Positions 1 through 7,288 of a stretch of DNA of 48,428 nt are shown piece by piece. The DNA lies in assembly GCA_026225275.1 (NCBI GenBank), contig JAMFSL010000035.1, positions 1 to 48,428 of the forward strand, written 5' to 3'. The notes beneath the pieces are model-generated. The model saw nothing but the letters and a program-made list of their open reading frames with translations. It was not told where the DNA came from and searched no databases. The DNA comes from Puia dinghuensis. Its GTDB lineage: Bacteria; Bacteroidota; Bacteroidia; Chitinophagales; Chitinophagaceae. Every line of letters starts with the position of its first letter. Within the stretch, counting starts at the first letter, position 1. Both the position numbers and the translations under genes were made by a program.

Positions 1-214
1 AGCCTTTGCCGTCAGGGGTCTGCGAGCCCGTGAGCACGCGGTACGTTCGGGCTCTTTTGACATGCCATCCGTCAAAATTCTGTTCATAATGGACTACCAT
101 AAACAGTAGCAGCGTTACCGCCACCCCCAGGGTGAGCCCCAGGATGTTGATGATCGAATAGCCCTTGTTACGCTGCAGGCTGCGCACGGCAATGATCCAG
201 TAGTTCTTTATCAT
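1..214 (-). CDS. MacB/FtsX-like ABC permease, N-terminus (cut by window edge)
   Basis: Reading the minus strand from the ATG at 214 gives about 71 residues starting MIKNYWIIAVRSLQRNK, then a hydrophobic segment (about residues 20-42, IINILGLTLGVAVTLLLFMV) and the start of a periplasmic domain (HYEQNFDGWH). This is the standard N-terminus of the large MacB/FtsX-like permeases that recur at 12.6-24.2 kb here. The gene runs off the left edge, so its length and integrity are unknown. Its upstream region carries the same GTATCGAAAG plus sigma-54-like arrangement as two of the other permeases, which supports this start. Family members couple ATP hydrolysis by a separate ATPase to substrate export or mechanical work across the envelope; the substrate is unknown. 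Confidence 0.85.
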   Translation of the reverse strand, partial: MIKNYWIIAVRSLQRNKGYSIINILGLTLGVAVTLLLFMVVHYEQNFDGWHVKRARTYRVLTGSQTPDGKG

Positions 215-240
215 GTGGTGGGGGAATTCATACGGTGGGG

Positions 241-325
241 GGATCTAAAAGAATGCCAGTGTATAATCCACTCATATCCATCCATTTGCAGGCGTGTGCC
301 TGCTGCCCCTGTTCACTTTCGATAC
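241..325 (-). promoter_or_regulatory. Upstream element and weak sigma-54-like promoter of the permease at 1-214
   Basis: On the minus strand GTATCGAAAG lies at 325-316. After 58 bp comes TGGCA with its GG at 257-256, then 10 nt and GA at 245-244, where a sigma-54 -12 box would have GC. The start codon is at 214. The -12 match is imperfect, but the spacing agrees with the two better copies near 15.0 and 19.3 kb. This is an inference from shared spacing. Confidence 0.4.
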
Positions 326-417
326 AGCTAATGACCGCCAGCGTTCAGTGAGGTCTTCCATCGGCGTCTCGGGGCAACAGTTGAATTTTCCCTGCTTTTG
401 GTCCGTGTTCCCTATTT

Positions 418-1131
418 TTGCCCGTGCAAAAAACATCCACCGTCTATCTCATCCCCTGCTGGCTCGAAGACCAGGTCACCGCCCCCCTGCCCGCTTACCT
501 CCTCGACGCGATCAAGCAATGCCAGGTCTTCTTCGTCGAAAACGAACGCTCTGCCCGGCGGTATTTAAAAGTACTCTGGAAAGAAATGGTGATCGATGAC
601 TATGAATGGCATACCATCCATAAGGCAGAAGAAGAAGTAAAGTCTGCTTTTCGCGCTGCTCTCAAAGCCGGCCGCACTATTGGACTCATCAGCGAAGCCG
701 GCTGCCCTGGTATCGCCGATCCGGGCCAGATCCTAACGGCGGCGGCCCATGAAGCGGGGGCAATTGTTCGCCCCCTTGTTGGGCCTAGTTCCATTCTGTT
801 AGCGCTTATGGCCAGCGGGCTGAATGGGCAGCAATTCCGCTTTGCCGGATATTTGCCGGTCGACGTTACCGGTCGTACCAAAGCTTTGAAAGACCTGGAA
901 GCCGAATCTCAACGACTGCATTGTACGCAGATCTTCATCGAAACTCCCTACCGGAATAATCATGTGCTTGCTACTATTCTTTCTACCTGCGGCCCTACTA
1001 CGCGCCTCTGTGTGGCGGCTAACCTTACCGGTTCTGCTGAGTATATCCGAACCCTGAGTGTGGAGGATTGGAATAAAACCGCGCTGCCGGAGTTGCATAA
1101 AGTGCCTGCAATTTTTTGCCTGCTGGCCTGA
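418..1131 (+). CDS. SAM-dependent methyltransferase, RsmI/tetrapyrrole methylase family
   Basis: The 237-residue product fits the tetrapyrrole (corrin/porphyrin) methylase superfamily. EAGCPGIADPG, about residues 92-103, is the glycine-rich motif typical of RsmI, which 2'-O-methylates C1402 of 16S rRNA. GPSSILLALMASGLNGQQF and a later IFIETPYRNN segment also fit RsmI. It is shorter than E. coli RsmI and lacks the extra C-terminal domain, as is common for the Bacteroidota paralogue, so the exact substrate is uncertain. The frame opens at TTG 418; a GTG at 424 is an equally good start. TATTTTTG at 413-420 resembles a TAnnTTTG -7 box but overlaps the putative start, so if used the transcript would be nearly leaderless or begin further in. 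It is monocistronic, followed by an AT-rich repeat region. Confidence 0.82.
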   Translation: MPVQKTSTVYLIPCWLEDQVTAPLPAYLLDAIKQCQVFFVENERSARRYLKVLWKEMVIDDYEWHTIHKAEEEVKSAFRAALKAGRTIGLISEAGCPGIADPGQILTAAAHEAGAIVRPLVGPSSILLALMASGLNGQQFRFAGYLPVDVTGRTKALKDLEAESQRLHCTQIFIETPYRNNHVLATILSTCGPTTRLCVAANLTGSAEYIRTLSVEDWNKTALPELHKVPAIFCLLA

Positions 1132-1148
1132 ATTGGCGGTTTAATTTT

Positions 1149-1311
1149 CAAATTGTCCTAATTCTGTGCAGGAAATCGATCAAAATTGCCCTAATTCTGA
1201 GACAAGATTTAGGCAAATTGCCCCCTTTTTGTGCAGGAAATTGATACAAATTGAGGTACTTTTGTGTACGAAATTGAAGAAAATTGGGGTACTTTTGTGC
1301 AGCACTTATTC
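1149..1311 (+). repeat. Five degenerate 32-34 bp tandem repeats upstream of the DUF4143 ATPase
   Basis: Five consecutive units start at about 1149, 1181, 1214, 1247 and 1281. Each begins with (c)aaaTTG, followed by a C- or G-rich triplet, a TA-containing T-rich block and GTGCAGGAAATTGA-like sequence. Units 4 and 5 contain TACTTTTG, an exact TAnnTTTG match to the Bacteroidota -7 box; the earlier units carry decayed versions such as TAATTCTG. There are no unrelated spacers, so it is not a CRISPR. The array ends about 20 bp before the ATPase start at 1331. Confidence 0.75.
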
Positions 1312-1330
1312 TAAATAGTTTATAATCAGC

Positions 1331-2713
1331 ATGTTTAATAGGGAAATTTTAAAAAGACTTGCAGCTTGGAATTCCGCATCAGGCCGGAGACCTCTGATCC
1401 TTAGGGGCGCAAGGCAGGTAGGAAAAACGACAGTTGTCAACGCCTTTGGACTTACATTTCCGCAGTATATCTATCTCAACCTGGAAAATGCTGCCGATCA
1501 AACACTCTTCAAAGACAATCCCGATATCGATATTCTTGTCCAAAATATATTTATTACAAAAAATAAATACTTCATCAGGCGTAGCGAAACCTTGATATTC
1601 ATAGATGAGATCCAGCAATTCCCCAAGGCCATCAATATGCTGCGGTACTTCTATGAAAATTATCCCGAAATAGCTGTCATTGCTGCGGGGTCTCTGCTTG
1701 AAACCATCTTCAGCAAAGGACTTAGCTTCCCGGTTGGACGGGTTGATTTCATGGTCATCAGACCGGTAAGCTTTCCTGAATTCCTGGGGGCAATGGGAGA
1801 ACAACTGGTTCTGGAACAATTGATACACATCCCATTAAATGAATTTGCCCATACAAGGCTTTTGGAGCTTTTTCATATGTATGCCCTCATTGGAGGCATG
1901 CCCGAAATAGTCAACCAATACGCAAGGACAAAAGACCTGACCGCATTATCGGCCATCTACGAACGACTGATGGCAGCATATATAGACGACGTAGAAAAGT
2001 ACACCACAGATGATCATCTCATTCAGGTCATCAGACATTGCATAAGAATAAGCTTTCTGCAAGCTGGCAGCCGCATCAAATTCCAGCATTTCGGCCAGTC
2101 AAACTACAACTCGCGAGAAGTTGGGGAAGCCCTGAGAACACTGGAGAAAACCTATCTGTTATCTCTCGTTTATCCTACTACAGATGCAGTATTGCCATTG
2201 ATGCCCGATCTGAAAAGGTCTCCTCGTCTGCAAGTCCTTGACACCGGGATGATGAATTATTTTCTGGGTCTTAGAACAAATATCCTGGGCACAAGCGATC
2301 TCAACAATATTCACCAGGGAATTATCATTGAACACCTGGTCGGGCAGGAGATTTTGGCAAGTCAATTCAATGTTCTTAGTCGCCTGGATTTTTGGGTAAG
2401 AGAAAAAGTCGGCTCTTCGGCCGAGGTCGATTATGTTTATCTGTTCGAAGGTCAATTAATTCCTATTGAAGTAAAGTCAGGTAAAGACGGAACGCTGCGA
2501 TCACTGCATCTTTTCATGGATGAGGCGCCTCACGATATGGCCATACGTTTCTATGCCGGAAAATTGCAGCTGACACAGATCAGTACGCCGGCCGGTAAGC
2601 CCTATCGTCTACTTAGCCTTCCTTACTATCTGGCCTCTCAAACCAAAGAATATATCGCATGGTTAAAAACCAATCCTATTTCCCCGCAATCGACACCACA
2701 CTATCCACGATAA
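1331..2713 (+). CDS. AAA_14 / DUF4143 family ATPase with nuclease-like C-terminus
   Basis: The protein has 460 residues. The N-terminal AAA_14 domain has Walker A GARQVGKTT (about residues 25-34) and Walker B LIFIDEIQ (about 87-94). The C-terminal DUF4143 region contains EVDYV and then IPIEVKSG (about 364-384), an E/D...ExK pattern like that of PD-(D/E)XK nucleases. Members are common, often mobile orphan ATPases of unknown role; DNA- or defence-related functions have been suggested but I cannot assign one. The gene and its leader look AT-richer than the neighbours, which fits recent transfer. Its last 38 bp overlap tail-to-tail with the small membrane-protein gene on the other strand. The ATG at 1331 follows the repeat array closely. 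Confidence 0.9.
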   Translation: MFNREILKRLAAWNSASGRRPLILRGARQVGKTTVVNAFGLTFPQYIYLNLENAADQTLFKDNPDIDILVQNIFITKNKYFIRRSETLIFIDEIQQFPKAINMLRYFYENYPEIAVIAAGSLLETIFSKGLSFPVGRVDFMVIRPVSFPEFLGAMGEQLVLEQLIHIPLNEFAHTRLLELFHMYALIGGMPEIVNQYARTKDLTALSAIYERLMAAYIDDVEKYTTDDHLIQVIRHCIRISFLQAGSRIKFQHFGQSNYNSREVGEALRTLEKTYLLSLVYPTTDAVLPLMPDLKRSPRLQVLDTGMMNYFLGLRTNILGTSDLNNIHQGIIIEHLVGQEILASQFNVLSRLDFWVREKVGSSAEVDYVYLFEGQLIPIEVKSGKDGTLRSLHLFMDEAPHDMAIRFYAGKLQLTQISTPAGKPYRLLSLPYYLASQTKEYIAWLKTNPISPQSTPHYPR

Positions 2714-3047
2714 ACTTACTATACCCTCGCCACGGAAGCGTCCCCAGGTATTCCAGATAATGCAACTGCACCTCCTTGCCACTCGCCAACTCCAGCCTCT
2801 TCGCCACCGCCTCATCACTGATAGAAAAGCTGAATTCGTTCGACTGCATAGAATTCGGTCCCTTCGACTGCAAGCCCATCTGGATCACCTCACCCTCATA
2901 CGTCTTGAAGATATACCCCTTATGCACCACATAATTGAGCGTACCCGCTTTGATCCCGTCGCCAAAAGGCCGGTAATAACGGAAATAAATGAAAAGGAAT
3001 AGTCCGGCTATGATCACCGCAGAGAAAATCAGGAGCACCTTCTTCAT
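2676..3047 (-). CDS. Small membrane-anchored protein of unknown function
   Basis: This 123-residue protein starts MKKVLLIFSAVIIAGLFLF, a single N-terminal membrane segment or uncleaved signal, followed by a soluble domain of about 95 residues with KGYIFKTYEGEVIQMG and YLEYLGTLPWRGYSKF. I recognise the pattern as a conserved Bacteroidota family without assigned function, but not its name. No catalytic motif or lipobox is visible. It is followed upstream on the same strand by the M28 peptidase gene (19 bp gap), so the two may be cotranscribed, peptidase first. Its 3' end overlaps the convergent ATPase gene by 38 bp. Confidence 0.75.
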   Translation of the reverse strand: MKKVLLIFSAVIIAGLFLFIYFRYYRPFGDGIKAGTLNYVVHKGYIFKTYEGEVIQMGLQSKGPNSMQSNEFSFSISDEAVAKRLELASGKEVQLHYLEYLGTLPWRGYSKFIVDSVVSIAGK

Positions 3048-3066
3048 ACAATAGTTGGTTTAACTT

Positions 3067-4599
3067 TTAGTGCCCGGCCCAGTCATACTTGTCCACCAGA
3101 TAAATCAACGCCGCCATATTCACCGCTCCCAACTCCAACTCCCGCTTGTTGACATTTTCCAGCACATCCGTCCGCGCATGATGGTAATCAAAATACCGTT
3201 GCGAATCCGGCCGCAATTCCCCCACGACCGCACCCACCGCCGCGTTCATCGGATTCGTATCCGATCCACCTCCGCCCTTTTCAACCATATAGACGCCATA
3301 GGGCCGTAACAGATCCAGCCAGGGGCGGATCGCCGCCAGACTGTCATCCGATAGTGACAACTGAAAAGAGCGCGGGGTAAATCCGCCGGCATCGCTCTCC
3401 AAAGCTAGCAGGTGTCTCTCACCGTTAGCCTTCGCCGCCTCCGCATACTTCCGCGCGCCACGGCCGCCGTTCTCTTCGTTGGCGAACAATACTACGCGTA
3501 TCGTATGACGAGGCTTGTAGCCAATCGCTTTCAACGCCCTTAACACCTCAATCGACTGCACACAACCCGCTCCGTCATCCATGGCACCCTCAGCAGGATC
3601 CCAGCTGTCGAGATGGCCGCCTACCGTTATGTACTGGTCCGGAAATTCAGACCCTCGAAGCTCGCCGATCACATTATGCGCGATCGTATCGGGCAGCATC
3701 TGGCCGCCCGTGCGGATGTATACGATGAAATCCGAATGTGACCCGGCCGGTGCGGTGGTCTTTTTATTCCCGATTAAAAGTTTCGCCAGCAGGTCCGCGT
3801 CCTGTAACCCTACGGCAACCGCAGGTATCTTCGGAAAAGAATCGTTATACATCAGCGCACCCGTATGCGGCACATTGTCCACCGATTCAGACATCGATCG
3901 CACCAACACCCCTACTGCCCCATACTTCGCGGCCCGGCTCGCTCCGGTACCGCGGTATCGTACCGCGTCCGCATACGCCTGGAACGTCTCGACAAACAAA
4001 GGATTGAAATGATAATTATAGAAAACGATTTTCCCTTTTAGCTCGTCCTTGTGCTGTTCCAATTCGTCGAAGTTATTGATCAGTACCACTGGGGCCGTAA
4101 TACCCTTCGGTCCGGTGCCGACAGAATTGCCGAGCGCGATCACATCCAGGCCCTGGGTGTCGTAGACCACGGAGCGGGTCCGGCTGCCAGCTGAGCCGCC
4201 AAAAAAACTCGCCGAATCCTTCCCGCCCCGGATCCAATGCGGCACCATACACTCCTGCAGCCACACCTTATCCGCCAGTGCATCGCTCAGCGCCGCCTGC
4301 CCCCATTTCTCCGCCTTGTAAAAGCCGGGACTGCCCGATAACCGCGCTCCTACTTTTTTGGTCAGCGTCCGGAGATTCGCCCACGCACTGCCGTCCGTGA
4401 GGATCGTATCCGCCAGCCGCCGGATCAACGCAGAGTCTGCCGAGGGATCGCTCGCACTCATCCCCGCGCCCAGATCGCCCATACCCGCAGCGCCGATCGC
4501 CCTCGCGGGTCCCGCAGAAGCCATCGGGCCTTGCCCAAAACCATTGACACTCACCAATAAAATAAATAGCAGGACCCCGCCGAACAATTTAAGGTACAT
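3067..4599 (-). CDS. M28 family metallopeptidase (carboxypeptidase Q-like), secreted
   Basis: The 510-residue protein has an N-terminal signal peptide (MYLKLFGGVLLFILLVSVNG), a Gly/Ala/Met-rich stretch, a PA-like insert (about 150-290) and a co-catalytic zinc peptidase domain. Predicted zinc ligands and catalytic acids are GGHLDSWD (about 329), the Asp of AMDDGAG (about 340), ANEENGG (about 373), LESDAGG (about 401) and a late YHHARTD (about 472). This ligand order is typical of M28 aminopeptidases/carboxypeptidases, so it probably trims peptides in the periplasm or outside the cell. It is divergent from bshA, with 33 bp between the two starts. A signal-peptide start at 4599 is convincing. 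The peptide specificity cannot be read from sequence. Confidence 0.92.
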   Translation of the reverse strand: MYLKLFGGVLLFILLVSVNGFGQGPMASAGPARAIGAAGMGDLGAGMSASDPSADSALIRRLADTILTDGSAWANLRTLTKKVGARLSGSPGFYKAEKWGQAALSDALADKVWLQECMVPHWIRGGKDSASFFGGSAGSRTRSVVYDTQGLDVIALGNSVGTGPKGITAPVVLINNFDELEQHKDELKGKIVFYNYHFNPLFVETFQAYADAVRYRGTGASRAAKYGAVGVLVRSMSESVDNVPHTGALMYNDSFPKIPAVAVGLQDADLLAKLLIGNKKTTAPAGSHSDFIVYIRTGGQMLPDTIAHNVIGELRGSEFPDQYITVGGHLDSWDPAEGAMDDGAGCVQSIEVLRALKAIGYKPRHTIRVVLFANEENGGRGARKYAEAAKANGERHLLALESDAGGFTPRSFQLSLSDDSLAAIRPWLDLLRPYGVYMVEKGGGGSDTNPMNAAVGAVVGELRPDSQRYFDYHHARTDVLENVNKRELELGAVNMAALIYLVDKYDWAGH

Positions 4600-4632
4600 T
4601 CATGTTAATTTGCGCTAAATATACACATTACT

Positions 4633-5793
4633 ATGCGTATAGGAATCGTTTGTTACCCGACCTTTGGCGGCAGTGGTGTGCTCGCAACAGAACTAGGTAA
4701 AGCGCTGGCTGACAAGGGTCATCAGGTCCACTTCATTACCTACCAGCAACCCGTCCGTCTCAACGAGTTCAATGCAAATATTTTCTATCATGAGGTCAGG
4801 GTCACCACCTACCCCCTTTTCGATTATCCACCGTATGAGACCGCCCTGTCCAGCACCATGGTCGATGTCATCATCAATCATCAGCTGGACCTGCTGCATG
4901 TCCATTATGCCATCCCGCACGCCTCAGCGGCCTATCTGGCCAAAAAGATCGTCGAGAGTACTACAGGCAGGTATGTTCCCGTCATCACGACCCTACACGG
5001 TACCGATATTACCCTCGTAGGCCGCGACAAGACCTTCGCGCCCGTCGTCGCCTTCTCCATCAACCAGAGCGATGCCATCACTGCCGTGTCCGAGAACCTT
5101 CGGGATGAAACCTACCGGACCTTCCCCATTGAGAAGGAAATCCAGGTCATCTACAATTTCGTTGACACCCGCCGTTTTCATAAAAAACCGATCGATGCGT
5201 TCCGCAAGGTCATCGCCCCCAATGGCGAAAAGATCATCATGCATGCCAGCAATTTCCGGAAAGTGAAAAGAGTACAGGATGTCGTCCGCATCTTCGAGAT
5301 CGTGCGGCAGAAAATTCCCGCCAAGCTGCTGTTTGTAGGAGATGGTCCCGAACGCTCCGGAGCGGAGAGCCTTTGCCGTGAGTTGGGACTATGTGACGAC
5401 ATGCGCTTTGTCGGCAAGCAGGAGCAGATGGAGGAGATCCTCGCCATCGCCGACCTGTTTTTGCTGACCTCGGACTACGAAAGCTTCGGCCTCGCTGCGC
5501 TGGAGGCCATGGCCTCAGGGGTGCCCGTCATCTCCACCAACGCCGGCGGTCTTCCCGAGATCGCCATCCAGGGCGAGACCGGTTATCTCAATGATGTCGG
5601 GGATATTGAGGGGATGAGCGAAAATGCCATTCGGATCCTCGAAGATGAGGCTATCCACAAACAATTCAAGGCTAACGCCTATAATCAAGCGAAAAATTTC
5701 GATATTCACCGGATCGTCCCGCAGTATGAGGCGCTGTATAATCGCTTCCTCAAGGCCGAACCGACCGAACCATTACAGCCAATATTAAGGTAA
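4633..5793 (+). CDS. bshA: N-acetyl-alpha-D-glucosaminyl L-malate synthase BshA
   Basis: This 386-residue GT4 glycosyltransferase matches BshA, which joins UDP-GlcNAc and L-malate as the first step of bacillithiol synthesis. It has the BshA-type N-terminus MRIGIVCYPTFGGSGVLATE, the LHGTDITLVG segment (about 118-127), a VGDGPERS phosphate-binding loop and the GT4 signature DYESFGLAALEAMASG (about 281-297). The length is normal. It is transcribed alone; the downstream gene is convergent and a structured repeat follows its stop. The other bacillithiol genes (bshB, bshC) are not in the window. The start ATG at 4633 is preceded by an AT-rich stretch without a Shine-Dalgarno sequence, as usual in Bacteroidota. 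Confidence 0.95.
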   Translation: MRIGIVCYPTFGGSGVLATELGKALADKGHQVHFITYQQPVRLNEFNANIFYHEVRVTTYPLFDYPPYETALSSTMVDVIINHQLDLLHVHYAIPHASAAYLAKKIVESTTGRYVPVITTLHGTDITLVGRDKTFAPVVAFSINQSDAITAVSENLRDETYRTFPIEKEIQVIYNFVDTRRFHKKPIDAFRKVIAPNGEKIIMHASNFRKVKRVQDVVRIFEIVRQKIPAKLLFVGDGPERSGAESLCRELGLCDDMRFVGKQEQMEEILAIADLFLLTSDYESFGLAALEAMASGVPVISTNAGGLPEIAIQGETGYLNDVGDIEGMSENAIRILEDEAIHKQFKANAYNQAKNFDIHRIVPQYEALYNRFLKAEPTEPLQPILR

Positions 5794-5796
5794 CCT

Positions 5797-5839
5797 GCTC
5801 TGCTGCGGACGGCTTTGCCGGCCTAACCGGGGCCTATAG
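5797..5839 (+). repeat. Structured dispersed repeat, copy 1
   Basis: Immediately after the bshA stop is gctctgctgcg, then a stem GACGGC-ttt-GCCGGC (one mismatch), then cTAACCGGGGCctat. Copies 2 (8678-8725) and 3 (24212-24260) share the flanks and the TAAC(C)GGGGC block with different but still paired stem sequences. All three lie at gene 3' ends in the same orientation on this strand. Confidence 0.6.
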
Positions 5840-5883
5840 AACTTCGTCGGAGCTTCATTCTTCGCTCCTTCTCGTTCGTAACC
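5839..5883 (+). repeat. Repeat segment resembling one inside the permease gene at 16.3 kb
   Basis: The 45 bp starting gaacttcgtcggagct and ending ctcgttcgtaacc aligns by eye with 16336-16381 at roughly three quarters identity with one gap. Here it is intergenic, directly following structured repeat copy 1. In the permease gene the counterpart is translated. Confidence 0.45.
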
Positions 5884-5910
5884 TTCGCTTCGCTCGGTTA
5901 TCCTTCGGAC

Positions 5911-5929
5911 GACCGCCGTCCCGGCGGTC
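5911..5929 (-). terminator. Hairpin at the 3' end of the EnvC-like gene
   Basis: GACCGCC-gtccc-GGCGGTC forms a perfect 7 bp stem whose right arm overlaps the stop codon of the EnvC-like gene (5928-5930). A related hairpin with the same loop and changed but paired arms occurs at the 3' end of ispF. No long T run follows, so it may be a repeat hairpin or RNA-stabilising end rather than a classic terminator. Confidence 0.4.
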
Positions 5930-7256
5930 ATTTGCGAAGCCATCTCTCGGGATCATAATTCCGCCGATTCTCATCCGACAGCACAAATTCCAGCTGCCCG
6001 ATCTCCCCGACGCGGCCGATGATCTGGCCCGTAGTGACCTGATCCCCCTTATTGACCGACACAGTCGACAAATTGCTATAGGTAGTAAAATACTTCCCGT
6101 GACGGATCATCACCGCACTGACATCCCCGACACTGAATACGCTCTGCACCTCTCCCTTAAAGACCGCCTTCACCGCCGCGCCGGCTGCCACATCGATCGT
6201 GACGCCGATATTATTATGCTTCACCCCCGGAATATACTCATGCTCGCCGAAGGCCATCGAGATCGTGCCCGTCACCGGCCAGGGCAGATGCGTCTTGTTC
6301 TTTTCGAAATCGCCCGAGAGATGGATGTCCTCCTCGCTGATGAACACGCTCTTCGAAGAGCTCTTTACCGTATTCAGCTTCGCCGGCGTGACGGCGGCGT
6401 CGGCCACTGTTTCATCGGAGGACCGCCCGGCCTTCACAGCGGCAGCCTTGTCGGCAGCAGACTGAGCAGCCTCGGCACGCTGACGTGTAGTGGCCTCCTT
6501 AATGGCGGCATCGCGGGCCCGCTTCACCGCGGCGGAAATGGCGCCCGATAACTTCTGGTCCTGGCGTTGCTTCGTCGCCATCTCTTTTTTCAGCTCTTTT
6601 TCCTGCGACTGCAATTGACTGACCACCGCATCCTTTTCCTGCTTCTCGCTTTCCAGCGCTTCTTTCTCCTTGCTCGCCTTCTTCAGCACGTCGTCCTTCT
6701 CCGCCCGTGACACCCGCAGCCCGTCAATCTTGCTTTGCAGCAGCGCCTGTGTATTGCGGATATTCTCCGCCCGCTCTTCCCGGTAGGCCCGGTAAGACTT
6801 GAGATATTCGATCCGCCGCATCGCGTCGTTGAAAGTGGTAGCCGAAAAAATAAAATTCAGGAAGTCATAGCTGCTGCGGTTCTTATAGGCGAAGACAATG
6901 CTTTCCGAGTACTGGATGCGTAACGTGTCGAGTTCATTGCGTAGCTTCAGGATCTCCCGCCAGGACTCGTTCATGTCCCCCTGGATCATGTCGATCTGGG
7001 TATTGATGTTACGGATGGCGGATTCCCGCAAGTGAAGACGACGTTGCAGCAATGCCAGCTGCCCCAGTGTTTCCCTTTTGTTCCGGTGCGTTGCATCCAG
7101 GGTCTGTTTGACTTGCTCGATCTCCTGCTGGATCGCCGCCCGCTCCTTTTCCAGGTCCGCCCGACTCTGCGGAGGAGGCTGGGTGGGCGCCTGCGCATCG
7201 ACCCGGCCCGTCACCAATAACAATAAAAGGATAGCTGCAGCGAGTTGCTTTACCAT
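5928..7256 (-). CDS. EnvC-like murein hydrolase activator (degenerate M23/LytM domain)
   Basis: The 442-residue protein has a signal peptide (1-22), a long coiled coil rich in Glu/Lys/Gln (about 27-275) and a C-terminal LytM/M23 fold (about 325-440). The catalytic residues appear lost: the zinc motif HxxxD is replaced around HNNIGVTID, the usual YxHL reads YSNL, and the usual HLHFE reads QLEFV. That is the EnvC/NlpD pattern, in which the fold activates an amidase instead of cutting peptidoglycan. It is therefore predicted to act in the periplasm in daughter-cell separation. It follows the DUF4292 lipoprotein gene by 32 bp and dut before it, suggesting one transcript. The product ends at WLRK before the overlapping hairpin. 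Confidence 0.88.
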   Translation of the reverse strand: MVKQLAAAILLLLLVTGRVDAQAPTQPPPQSRADLEKERAAIQQEIEQVKQTLDATHRNKRETLGQLALLQRRLHLRESAIRNINTQIDMIQGDMNESWREILKLRNELDTLRIQYSESIVFAYKNRSSYDFLNFIFSATTFNDAMRRIEYLKSYRAYREERAENIRNTQALLQSKIDGLRVSRAEKDDVLKKASKEKEALESEKQEKDAVVSQLQSQEKELKKEMATKQRQDQKLSGAISAAVKRARDAAIKEATTRQRAEAAQSAADKAAAVKAGRSSDETVADAAVTPAKLNTVKSSSKSVFISEEDIHLSGDFEKNKTHLPWPVTGTISMAFGEHEYIPGVKHNNIGVTIDVAAGAAVKAVFKGEVQSVFSVGDVSAVMIRHGKYFTTYSNLSTVSVNKGDQVTTGQIIGRVGEIGQLEFVLSDENRRNYDPERWLRK

Positions 7257-7288
7257 AATCCGAATTTAACCATTCTACGTGATAACGT

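Noticed and set aside
294-599. 101-codon plus-strand reading frame before the methyltransferase
   Set aside because: It overlaps the methyltransferase gene in another frame and crosses the regulatory element at 316-325; composition is that of an out-of-frame shadow.
1149-1311. Possible CRISPR array
   Set aside because: The 32-34 bp period is CRISPR-like but units are contiguous and degenerate, with no unrelated spacers and no cas gene.
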